64,000 nucleotides of DNA from Spinacia oleracea (lineage: Eukaryota; Streptophyta; Magnoliopsida; Caryophyllales; Amaranthaceae): the NCBI RefSeq assembly GCF_020520425.1, contig NC_079487.1, forward strand, positions 126,440,385 through 126,504,384. Direction: 5' to 3'. The first letter of the stretch is position 1. Each line of letters begins with the position of its first letter. Under the pieces are notes generated by a model. It made no database searches and had not been told where the DNA came from. It saw nothing but the letters and a program-made list of their open reading frames with translations. Of the stretch, positions 12,230-23,781 are shown piece by piece. Position numbers and translations under genes: made by a program.

Positions 12230-12717
12230 TAGACTTGTAAAAAATCGAATCGACCCAAAACGCGTTACAAAACCGACCCGGAAATACGGGATCTTCAACA
12301 AAATTTTATGACCCGAAACCCGATTTTATCCGAACCCAAACAACCCGAAACATAATGGGTCAAAACCCGACCAAACCTGTTTCCACCCGACCAATCGAAA
12401 ATCATTAACTCATAGTAATAAATGAAATTATGAGGAGTTTAGCACAATAAACATTTTATTGTTACTATTGTTGGGTGTAATATGATTTTGGTTTGACTTA
12501 TCATTTAATGGTTGAATTTGACTAGCTTGTGTATAATAATATAGTATTTTATACATTTCTTTTGTAAATTTTAATGAGATGTGATTATATTTATCATACT
12601 ACTTGGTGAAATTATAATAGGCGTATTAAAATCTCTCAACCCGTTGGGTCAACCCCAACCCAAAATTCGAACCAGGCCCAAATGAACCCGAAAGTATTTA
12701 TTACAATGACAGGTCTA
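12230..12717. mobile_element. hAT-type non-autonomous element
   Basis: The ends TAGACTTGT and ACAGGTCTA are short inverted repeats. The flanks carry the 8-bp TSD CCATCAGC (12222-12229 and 12718-12725), as expected for hAT. The interior is rich in ACCCGA/CGGGT motifs near both ends and has no coding frame. Confidence 0.8.
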
Positions 12718-13269
12718 CCATCAGCCCATCAACAATGTCTTTATGTTGGATTCAGTTGATAGGTAGGCATAAAAGCCATGAAGTGTAAAAAAAAATTGTT
12801 TACCTAATGTTCTTTTTCACAGAGGAGCAACAAGATTAAGGTAGCTTATCTTAAACGTTTCACCACATTTTTTTGATACACAGAAAAACCAAGGGAAAAA
12901 AAGAACCTCCAACACTATCCTTAAACCAAAATTAACTTTCACCTCAATCCAAAACATATTTAGTTAAAACCCATCTTAACCTAATTTCACAGGTTAGCTA
13001 TGAGGCTATGACATAGGTTAGGTAATTATTTATACACTAGCATACCTTCAACGAAATCCAAAAAATACGTTGACATTATACATTAGATTTAGCCTGTAAC
13101 CTATATCATTGTAATGGACTTTGGACTTATAGGTTATAGGCCTTTTGAATAAACAAAACAACCTATATCATTGATTTTATTTCCAACATAAAAAGAAAAA
13201 GTAAATAAAAATCAACTACCATAGCCCCAACAACAATAAGAAACTCGATGAAGAGGAAATTTACCTTTC

Positions 13270-16200
13270 TTAAGCAACATAATTATCCATGTCTTCAGCT
13301 TGATTTCCCAGCAAAGGCATCTTTTCGGTCGGAGAATGCACGCTGCCTAATTGATCGGCATGGATTTTCTTCTCTTCTTTAGCCTTCCCCCACATAACAG
13401 AGTAGAACCCAAGAACTATTATAATCACCCCAAGCAAACTGCAGCAGCACTATAAATCAGGCGTCAAAAACAACACTTCCAAGGGAAAAAGAAAGGTCAT
13501 GGCGATACTCTTTCAAGAGTGTGGCAAGGGCCCAGTGCTTCTTTGTTTGAGATAACAAATTACTGGAAATGGAACATGCAACCTTCTAACAACGTCTGGC
13601 GTAAAGAATACAAGTACATTTTGAGTTACAAAAATAAATAAATAAAACCATCTAAGTATAGCATATTTTTCTTTTAATTGGTAAACTCTTTTGATCCATT
13701 TGAAGAATCATTCAAGTATATAGCCATGGTAATGATACAAGGTTACAAGGGATGAGAATCCTAGCGGTTTCATGATTCCGCAAGAAAGCTACATAAGGAT
13801 AATTAGTACTACAAGATTTACAACCTCTGTCACACATAAATGTTCCCACTAGATGTCTGACCAAAATTTCCTAAACATTAACTGCTCTGAAATCTATCAT
13901 TTTCCCACTGTGCTCATTATTAAGTTTCAATTTAGCATAATACGTTCATATATTTTGTTCAACTATAAAATGCAATTTTGTTTATCGGGGGAAAAAGAAG
14001 AAAAAAAAAACTATGCAATGCAATTTTTGTCTGATTAACTTTTGCAACGCGATATTTATTGTCTTTATGTCTAATCAAACAAGGAACACAACCAAATAGG
14101 ACGGAGCACCAATCCAACCAAATCATTTTCTCGAGCATAATGACCACAAAAATTGTCAAAATCACAAGAGAAAACTGACAAAACATAACATCAATAGCAA
14201 TGACTATATGTATGAATAGATAACGACGACTCTTAAGTCTTACGTAAGAAGGAAGAATACCTTCCAAGATAAAATGTATCCCCAAAGAAAACAACACCTG
14301 CAACTGCAGCTATGGCAATCCCCAGAGGCTTAAACATGCAAACAAAAACAGGTCCCTTCCTGCGCAAGCACCATGCGGAAAGGCCAACTTGGAGGGCCGA
14401 ACCAAAAACTGCCTGTACAATTGAATATTCCAGCAAGGCAACTTGTCAAGGATTACAGCAGAAGTTCAAAGATACTGATTTAAATTTATTTTTTTCAAGA
14501 TTAAAACTTCTTGTGACCTTGAGGTTCATTATTCTAAGCAAAAAAACGCTTTGTTTTGTATATTATGCATTGTCTAATCAATCTGTGGGACTCAAATGAT
14601 TACAAGAGGTATAAATCAGCTCTGTGAAAGTAAAACTCGTATTAAATACAAATCTCATACCCTAATAAAATGAGCAATCTGATTAGTGAATACAAAGCAT
14701 GAATTTACCGAGTAAACAACTGCAAGCAGCCTCAATGTGGGCTTCAGACTCCAAGCACTTAGATCCCTTTCCACAATAAATGTCACAATTCCAGATTGTA
14801 TAGCAACAAAGAAGCAGTAAAAGAACACAACAATGAGCTCAGCTGGATACTTCTTGAGAATTATTGCCTGAAAGTAAACATTAACAGTAAGATTTCAGCT
14901 CATCCTATTGATTGTTGGCATTAAGAAGGATTTCTTGAACATACTTGTATGATGACCCAGCTAGATGCCATAACACAATCAACAGCAAGAAAGAAACCAC
15001 CAAGAATCCATTCCTTCTGTTCTCCAAGAAAACTAAGTTGATGAGAGTGCAAAGGCACAGACCTATTTAGAAGTGGTGGACCTTCATAAAGAGTCGCAAT
15101 GAATGCTCCAGCAATCGACACTATGGTTCCCAGCAATTTTGCCAGACAAGTCATATTTCTTGTATTTACTATTTCCATCCTGAAATTACAAATTTACAAA
15201 TAAACATTGTATTATATCATTTCTGCACCATTGCACCATTTCCATCCTGAATTACAAGTAAACAGTGTATTATAATATTTATACAACATTTCATTTGAAA
15301 CCCTTTAATATGTAAACACAATAATGGAGACAACTTTTCCATTGAAGAGAGAGATATTTAAATATAGGCAGTGACATAAATAAAACATTGTCAGTACTCA
15401 TGAATCATGCAACATTTTACGGTCTATATGCCTGAGCTAAGGTGTGATCCAAGTCTATGTTGGTAAGAAAGAATGAAAATTAAATGATTACAAAATCCAG
15501 TATACTTTGGAACACTTGGAAGGTCTGGGGCCCTCTGAGCCTCTAGGGTGATAAATAATGAGAAAAAAGACAACTAGAAATAGAATGAGACAAGGGGAAA
15601 AGAAAAGAAAGGAGCATTGGTTTTTATAATTTTATGTTCTACTTCTTAGAAAACAAAAGGTTGATTGACTAACATGTAGATACAAAAATCTACTGTATAC
15701 ATGTATTTTCAAAACGAACTTTCAAAAGGGGAAGATATAGAGATTTATAATTGACATAAAGCCATTGAATTTGGGAAGCACCAGCTCATGAATAGGTGGT
15801 CATCTATTTACTAATAGCAGATGACATACAGTGATGCACTCTGCAATATGAGCATTATCAGTTGATGGTCCTAATTGGTATATTACATTATGAAGCTACC
15901 CCTAAGGGAAAACCGTGCTCATGTTTGGAAAAATGGGAATTATAGATAATGTTGCGGAATACGGGAGGCCTGGGATACAGTCTTACAGCCTTACGGGTTT
16001 ATCCTAGTGCGCTCTAGAAAGGGTCTGGCAAGGGAGATTGAATACAGCCTTACGGCGTTACCCCTGCATTGCTTGTGTTGTTTGGGACCCTGATTAGAAA
16101 AACAAGTAATCTACATTTCATCCAATAAAAAAGTAACTACTCCGAAAGAAAATATTAAGCTTATAAAGCTAACATCAGATTGCCGCGGCTCAAAAAGTAA

Positions 16201-17469
16201 TTTGACTTTTCAAAGGCTTCAAGCAATAAATCAACCGAGTTGCTCTTATACATGCCCTACCTTACCTAGTCTCTGAATAGCACTAGTCCACTACACTAAA
16301 ACCTGTAACAGAAAATCATATGCACGAGAGATAACACAAGTACAACAATGTAAATGGCCTAAGTTTGTAGTTCATGGTCAACTTTGGATCACCATTCATT
16401 CTTGGATCAAAGGGGTACATGTCTACGCCGCTACAAAATGAAAAATCCACAGACTATTTTGTATGCTAGTAGGAAGAAAATCTCATTTGCAAGTAGTGAA
16501 TGTAGTTCCAATGTAAGCCACAATACATCATAAACAATGAAGATAACAAAATTTCCTCTTTTCCTTATTACACACAACTATCACTAGTCTCCATCCTAAT
16601 CTAAAATTCAGCTTCCACAAAATTAAAAGCCATTGCAACATGGTTACACAGGACTGATTTCGAGTCTAAGGTGCTTACCACCAGAGGTCTAATGTTCACT
16701 AACAAACATCTTCATAATCAAAAGGACAAACTCAGCCTAATATTAGCTAAACAATAGCGTAACAATGTCCAACCAACAATAAGGACAATAAATAAACAAG
16801 AAGGCAAAAAATCCATACCCAAAGATGATTGCAAGCAAAAAAGTAAGTCCAGGAATAAGATTCAGCATAGCCGCCCCAAGAGTAGGAGAGCTATAATTGA
16901 TACCAGTATACCCAAATAACTGAGCCAAATACCTAAATCACAAACAAAAACAACCAACTCATTACAAAAAATCCGAAAGGGTACCATAAAACCCAAATCA
17001 GTAACCCATAATTCAAGAGTTTGAGCACAAACCCATTACACAAAATCCAAAAGGGTACCAGAAACCCCCAAATCAATAACAAATTAGAACACAACTCAAT
17101 ACACAAAATTGTATAGAGTATTATAATTATTATTCACTCACCCAAAGAGAGCAAGCAGGAAAAACCATCCAAAGAGAGAGAAATTGATTGGGGGAAGATG
17201 TGATCTGCAATCAAACCCAACAGAAGAGTCAATTTCAGCTTAAGTTTGAGGGAAATTGATGAAATTGAAGGGAAGTGAGAAAAGGGGGGAGACCTGTGGA
17301 AGAAGAGGGAGAATGGGAGGAGGATAAGGGACGCAAGAGCATTGGAGTAGGAGACGAAGACAAAAGTGGTCATACCAGTGTTCATAGCTTGTTTGCTGAT
17401 AATCATGAGTCCTACTTGGCAACATTCCGCCATTAACATTGCTATGTATGGAGCTGCCTCACTCTCCAT
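13270..17469 (-). CDS. WAT1-related EamA transporter, gene A (7 exons, 355 aa)
   Basis: Predicted membrane transporter of the plant WAT1-related (EamA/DMT) family. WAT1 itself moves auxin across the vacuolar membrane; the substrate here is unknown. Exons: 17294-17469, 17142-17204, 16819-16932, 14945-15179, 14709-14867, 14261-14412, 13270-13438. All introns are GT-AG and the phases (2,2,2,0,0,2) join without a stop. The first EamA half spans roughly residues 10-150 (motif INYSSPTLGAAMLNLIP) and the second roughly 185-315 (GPVFVCMFKPLGI). Hydrophobic segments alternate as in ten-helix family members, with a charged tail. The length is typical. The start is the first ATG after a GA-rich leader. 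It is the most divergent of the five cluster genes, for example AIILKKYPAEL where the others have TWI(A/V)RDF. Confidence 0.9.
15950..16100. repeat. possible old SINE remnant in intron 3 of gene A
   Basis: Two similar blocks, ACAGCCTTACGGGTTTATCC and TACAGCCTTACGGCGTTACC, recall the 3' halves of tRNA-derived plant SINEs. No TSD or tail can be defined, so this is tentative. Confidence 0.25.
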
Positions 17470-17777
17470 TTTTATCTCTCTCTCTCTCAACTACTTGCAC
17501 TTCTGATTTCTGAGGAAGAGCTCAAGAGCAAGAGATGAAGAGATTAGTGGAGTAGATTACAGAAGTGGAAAGGCTTCGAAAGTCGTCGGAGATGCAATAT
17601 TGGACCGGGGCAATTTTGGGGCGGGTTTGCCGTTTGTGCAGAATTTTCGACTTGAATTGGATTTTGGCCAATTTTTCAGAGTTTGGGCATGATATGTGGC
17701 CATATGGGCCCGCTCTCTTTTCACTGTCCTTTTTTTTGGGGGTGTTTTATATATTCTACTGCCGTGCTATGGATTGG

Positions 17778-17957
17778 TTTTTTTTTTTTTTTTGGATGTT
17801 AGCACCCGGATTTGCCCTGGTTCACCCTTAGGGTTAATCTGAATTAGGGCGAGTTTTGGGTATATAAGTTTCAATCCCCTCCCAATTGTTGTTGGGAGGA
17901 TCGAATACGGGTCATCTTTATCAAGTTCAGCCTCAATCACCACTGAATCAACAAACA
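17778..17957 (-). mobile_element. SINE, minus orientation, between genes A and B
   Basis: Read on the minus strand the element has a tRNA-like head (box-A-like TTCAGTGGTGATTGAGGC, box-B-like TATTCGATCC), ends in ACCCTAAGGGTGAACC...GTGCTAACATCC and then a run of A. ATTGGTT on both sides (17771-17777 and just after 17957) may be the TSD. A truncated relative lies at 3858-3945. The 63-codon frame inside is incidental. Confidence 0.6.
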
Positions 17958-18820
17958 ATTGGTTGTGCTATTGATATATTTATCACAAATTCTTATTTAC
18001 AAGGGTTGTACAATAAATATTGTACACCGGAGTAAAAGTTAACTCAAAATGCTTAAAAGTTAAGCTTATATATGTAAAAGTTATCTATTTTTTAATGATA
18101 AATTTTTTCATTTTAATAAAACTTATTTCTTCAAAATCACTAATAATATATAAAATTAATCATTTAACCCTTTAAAATGTTTATCTATCGACTTTTTTTT
18201 TTACTAATATAAAAGTCAATCAAAACTAGGTTAAAGTTACAAAAAAAATGTGTAAAAGTGATCTTGGTGTACTTGTGCGCACAAGACCTTTTGTATATTT
18301 ATATCTCTTATCTATACGTGTATTTTTTATTGTTCGCGCTTTTTTGTTTTTTTTGAAAAATTATTTGCCATATTAAATTGTTTAGATGATATGAAGTTAC
18401 GGACGGACTTTCAATATATTTGGGTGTCTAATTTACTCTGTATTATTTTTTGGAAGCGTAGGTTTATCATTTCCAGTTCTAGGGATATCCTTATGAGCAG
18501 AATCTAAGTCTATTATTTCCAACCACATTCGTATAATGAAGGAACTCAAGCATTGATAGTAAGCACAAGACTCAAATATATTGCAAAACCGAATTGGATT
18601 GCTTTGGTGATTGCTAATTTGCTACCCTTGCGAAAGGATTCAATGCAAAGAAGGTGGTTTGTGCAAGTCCTCTTCCACCACCACATCACCACTCATTCCA
18701 CCTCATAATGTGAATTAACTAGAATAATCAATAATCCTATTCCAAAACTAAGTGTTTAAATCCTATTCTGGCGATGACATTTATAGTTACAGGATAACTA
18801 CGTTATCCTTGATAATATAT

Positions 18821-18921
18821 ATTTTTTGGTGCAAATAAGCCACAAGGGCGGGGATGAGAATCGATCCCAGGATCACCTGTGGATGAAAGCACTAACCAAC
18901 TGAGTTATCCATCACTCTCAG
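18821..18921 (-). mobile_element. short SINE just downstream of gene B stop codon
   Basis: On the minus strand GGATAACTCAGTTGGTTAGT and GGGATCGATTCTCATCCCC look like tRNA box A and box B, followed by GCCCTTGTGGC and a short A/T tail. The 14-bp TSD CCTTGATAATATAT occurs at 18807-18820 and 18922-18935. The insertion is only about 30 bp past the stop of gene B, so it probably sits in that gene's 3' UTR in the sense orientation. It lacks a full anticodon arm and is not a tRNA gene. Confidence 0.75.
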
Positions 18922-18953
18922 CCTTGATAATATATGCTATATGCGAAGAAATT

Positions 18954-21900
18954 TTATGCATCTATGTCTCTATTCTGCAACATAGGAACTTTATGAGAAC
19001 CTGTCTCCTCTTCAGCACTATTTATCAATCTATTTTCATCGATTCCCTTATGTATCTCTTCCTCGGCTTTCCCCTTCATCACGGTGTAGAATCCTAACGC
19101 TATGATTAGTCCTCCAATAACACTGCATAAGAAGCATTATTTTCCAAGTTTATTAGTATCACATTATGAAACTTATCACAAGATAATAATCTCAATAAGA
19201 GACTAATAATTAAATTTAGTCTATACGGATTAGTATTCCCTGTTAATTTATACTACGAATTAGTACTCCCTGTTATTCCCCTGTTCTCTAATAGTTGCAA
19301 CGCTTTGACTACTCCGTATACGTTGAATGATGGTAAGATAAAAGTAAATGACTCGAGTAAAGAAATGCATAGTAACAAATAAAAATGATATGTGATACCT
19401 CCCAACATGAAGAACATCTCCTAGAAAAGAAACTCCCATGATAACTGCAATAATCATTTGAAGTGGCTTAAACATTGCGACAAATACTGGACCCTTCACT
19501 CTGCATGCCCAAGTATTCACGGTATTTACTATAGCAACATCTATAGCCTGGCCAAAACTAAAACGTTACGATTTTAGTGAAATGGAGGAAGTATATAATT
19601 CGAGGTTTAAGAAAATAACATAGGAGATTAGGAGTGACGATCTTTAATTAAGTTTGAATAATTACCCCAAATAGAATAGAAATTAGTTCGATGTCAAGGG
19701 TTGGTGTCCAAACACTAGCATCATTTTCTGCAATTAAAGTTACCATTGCTGCCACTATAGTCTCAAAGATGCAGCAACTTATTAGTGTTATCAGCACCTC
19801 TGAATTGAAGTCCCTTGCAATCCAAGTCTGAACAAAATGATGAAAATGAAAAAAGAGATAAATATTGTCGTCATTGTTGTTACAATTTCAGATTGAGAAA
19901 ACAAGGGCGACTGATACTACAAGAAAACATCAATTTCCCGACAACCAAAAATAGTCGGAAAAATGGTCAAATTGGTCAGTAAATTTTTTTCTGACTTAAA
20001 GTAGTCGGTACAGTGTAGTCGGAATATAAGAAAACTACGACTGAATTGAATATCTTCTTTGTGTTAGTTGACCTAAATAGTAGTTGAAAAAAAAGATGTA
20101 TTATCTTCACCTTAGGAAAAAAAATTAGGTCTAATAGTTTCAGATAAGTTTAAATTTCATCTGTCGAAGAGATATACCCTAGGAAGGAAAATAGTTTGAA
20201 TTACCTACTAAATTTGACAACGATCATTTTTATACTTTCACGATGTCTATCCCATACGGCACATACTCATGTTCTATGCCCCACATCGGCCACAAACCCT
20301 CGTTCATGTGCAGAGCATACATATATGGGAGGAGAATGTGAGAAGAATAATGATCTAAATGTTTTGAAAATTTGAATAGGTTACCTTTGCAATATAAGTG
20401 AGTGAGAAAAAAATGCTGCTAGTAGCAAGCAAGAGCCCTCCAACGGTCCAATTTGGTTGAATATCCAACAAAGAATGAAGATATGTCTTGTTTGGTGAAG
20501 GGAATAGTATGATTGGTAGTCCTTGGTAGAAGGTCACTATGAATGCTCCACTGATTGAGACAATGGTTCCTATCAACTTAAATATGTTACTCTGTGCACT
20601 TAGATTTACCATCTCCATTCTGTAGTACATTTGAAAAAGCATCGTTTCGATTAAATTAATAACCTTAATTCATAAAAAAAATCAACATCTATGAATCGAG
20701 ATATAAGTCCAATCAATAAGAACATAGGAGATTCCACCTTAGAAGCATAACACTTTAAGGGGAGTAGCTCCTTAACTTTATAAAGTGATTAACTTTTCTT
20801 ATCGTTTATCAATGTGGGACATTCATATGTGTTGTTTGGAAATGCTCTACTTCATCACGTACGTGACGTACCCATTTTTTGTAAAATGATATCTGTAACC
20901 ATACTCGATACCCGAATTTTGGATCGGGTACCCAAACCGATAGCCATATCAATCCAGGTACCCACTTTTACAGATCGGGTTTTGGGTTTTTGATTTGGAT
21001 AGTTTTGCCTAGCCCTACCGAAAATTAGTTAGGTGGTGAGTTTCCGCGAAAGAACATACCAGTACATCCCAGAATACTTGGACAAATAATTTTCTCTTGT
21101 AAAGAGTAATAAAGAAGTTTTCTTCCAAAATCTAAAATAGGTTTCAAAACTGTTAAAACAGTGTCAATAATTCGTAGTTACCTGAAAATGATGGCTATGA
21201 TGAAAGTAAAAGCAGGAGAAAGATTATTCATTGCTGAAGCAAGAGTTGGTGAGCTATAACGTATTCCAACAAACAGGAAGATGGAGCATCCACAACTGCG
21301 CACATCATAAAACCAAAACACCCAAATATTTATACAATCATTCAAACATGTGACACTATGTCATCTAATAAGAAGGACCAGATTACATGTAAGTCTATAT
21401 GACCAGAAAACATATGTTTGTCTTGGATTTTAGAAATAGTATAGATTATACTCATCGATAATCACCACTTGACATAGGCGAGTCATTCTTAAGACTAGTG
21501 GTTGCATAAAAAAATGTACGCTTTATGCATATTGCACAGTGACCGATCTCATATTAACTCTAAACTTCTTACAATAACTTTTAATTTTGTCAAACATTTC
21601 TTGTTATTCAAGATGATCAAAGCATGTTATAGTGCTTTTAAGTGATGGTAATAGAAGATTAGAACCACTTAAATATTTTCAATATCTAATGTTTGGTAAG
21701 TGAAAAAAAGTGACACAATCACTCAATCCATTACTATATTCATATGAAGTAACATTATGGTAGAAAAAAATTCACCCTTCTTAATTCCCAATTTGATACT
21801 CCAAGTGATCGATTCATTTAATAAGTTATACGGAGTACCAAACGAGGATTGCTAAACCTCAAGTGGCAAGTGACCCAAAGATAACTATTTTTAGTACCAA

Positions 21901-22324
21901 CACAACATATATCAGTACCAATAACACAAATAATTTGTATTGGTACTTCTTAGCAATGTATTACGTACCAATACTATACTAGTCTTAGTACCAATACCAA
22001 ATTAGCGGATACCAATTACAAGCCACTTGTGTCCATATGGACACAAGTCACTTGAGGCCAAGACTTCCTCGTACCAAACAACTAATAATTGAAACAATGA
22101 AGATTACTATTTCTCTTTGTTATTTGTTCCATGTACTTCAATTCCATTTCCTTTCCTAAATACGTACCAAGCCTTATGAGTTATGATAATCTGATCAACC
22201 ATAAGGGAGAAACTGAGAGAGAAAGATTAATACACACACCTGAGGATTCCAAGCAGAAAGAGCCGCAAAATTATAGACCATCCAATGACCGGAGGTCGAG
22301 TTTTTCTATTCAAAATCCAACATC

Positions 22325-22382
<58 letters not shown>

Positions 22383-22631
22383 TGAATGGTAATGTAAAGA
22401 AACGAGTAATGCGACGACTAAATCCGAATTAACAAGATTGAACACGGGCGAAGCATACCTGTGTAAAAAGAAAGCCAAAGGAAGAAGAAAGAAGAGAGCA
22501 AGGGCATGAGTGTAAGTGGTGAAGATATAGTTGCTCATTCCTTTAGCCATGGCTGCTTTGCTTAATGTATTTGTACCCACACTTATTCCTTCCATTCCTA
22601 ACAATATTATTCCCAACTTCATTTCCCACAT
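18954..22631 (-). CDS. WAT1-related EamA transporter, gene B (7 exons, 355 aa)
   Basis: Member of the WAT1-related transporter family, predicted integral membrane protein, substrate unknown. Exons: 22459-22631, 22240-22305, 21182-21295, 20385-20619, 19666-19827, 19399-19547, 18954-19122. The introns are GT-AG with the same phases as gene A and the joined frame is open throughout. Recognisable motifs are [20 protein letters not shown] near the N terminus, [20 protein letters not shown] at the end of the first EamA half, and [14 protein letters not shown] and [11 protein letters not shown] in the second. Intron 1 holds a long ATT repeat, intron 2 a Mutator-type MITE and intron 4 a CACTA end fragment. 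The ATG follows a 31-base A tract (T on the plus strand, 22645-22675). It is closest to gene C. Confidence 0.9.
19918..20060. repeat. CACTA transposon end fragment in intron 4 of gene B
   Basis: CTACAAGAAAACATCAATTT followed by repeated AGTCGG-type motifs resembles the subterminal region of CACTA elements. The opposite end is not recognised, so the element is truncated or decayed. Confidence 0.35.
21844..22070. mobile_element. Mutator-type MITE in intron 2 of gene B
   Basis: The ends GAGGATTGCTAAACCTCAAG and CTTGAGGCCAAGACTTCCTC are imperfect inverted repeats. The 9-bp TSD GTACCAAAC lies at 21835-21843 and 22071-22079. The 227-bp body is non-coding and contains several AGTACCAA-like blocks. 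Confidence 0.7.
22323..22381. repeat. (ATA)n / (TTA)n microsatellite in intron 1 of gene B
   Basis: About 19 uninterrupted AAT-type triplets lie in the 153-bp first intron of gene B, close to its 3' splice site at 22306. The length is likely to vary between individuals. Confidence 0.95.
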
Positions 22632-22638
22632 CTTTCTC

Positions 22639-22675
<37 letters not shown>

Positions 22676-23781
22676 CTCACCTTGCTTTTATTTTTCTTTG
22701 TTTCACCAAAACAAACTAAAACTAGTAGTACAAAAATACATATTGCAATATTCTTATACTTACCCCGGTTTCTATAATGGCAAGATCTACCTCAGTCACA
22801 CATTACTTAATTTAGTAAGAGGTATTAGACAAGGTAAACGAACAAATTAATTATAAAATTACCTCCCAATAACTACTGTTGTTAAATTATTTTAAGGATT
22901 TTTTCATATTTACTACACCCTGAAAATCTTCTTTCTATAATCATCCAAACGTGACCTATATTTCTCTTTCTCATCACGTGATATTTATTATGAATTGATT
23001 CTTTTGGTCCTTAAATAACAATAATCCTAAATTCCTGATATCCCGTTATTATAAATTGGTCCACCAATTTTTATTTTATTTTTGTTGAAAAAATTGGTCC
23101 ACCAATTAAGACCAACATCAACCACTTTACGGAGTAAGAAATAAAGAAAAAAGAAATTGGTCCACCATGATTGAGTATCTACTTTGTTGATTGATCCAAA
23201 AAAAAGTTAAAAAATCAAAATTTGGAAAGACTGTTTGTAGAGTTTCATACTTTCATCCACTAATGTAAGACTTTGTTTGGAAAAATCTTTCAATTATTTG
23301 AAGCATAATAATTAGCAAATTATGATCCTAATCTAGTACACAGAGGCCTTTCTAGAATGAAATGGATACTCTATACAACTTATGCGATTCATGCATGATC
23401 CGGGAACCGGATCAATATTTTGAATGGAGGTGACAACAAGTCAAGCTAACTTGAATTTGACCTAGTACTCGCTCAACAATACTTAGTTCATGTACAATTA
23501 CAACAAATAATATTTCGTAGGTGAGTATACAATCTGATATGTACAAATTCTGTACATTTTACAAAATAATGAATAATTTACAGATTAAGAAACTCTAAGC
23601 TAACACGGTGTAAATCTGATATGCACATAATTTGTACAGGGGATGTATGCAAACGATGCAGGAATCTAAGTTGAGTGATTCGGTTTTTCCTCGGATAAAG
23701 CGATCGGAATTGGACCAGTCGCACGTACAATTGCACAAAAATTGAATTTCGTAAATCTGTAATAAAACCCTGGAGAAAATT

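Noticed and set aside
18840-18921. Minus-strand tRNA gene
   Set aside because: It is tRNA-like but bounded by a 14-bp TSD and lacks a full cloverleaf; it is a SINE.
20870-21010. GGGTACCC-rich stretch in intron 3 of gene B as a hAT element
   Set aside because: Composition resembles the hAT element at 12230-12717, but no terminal repeats or 8-bp duplication could be found.
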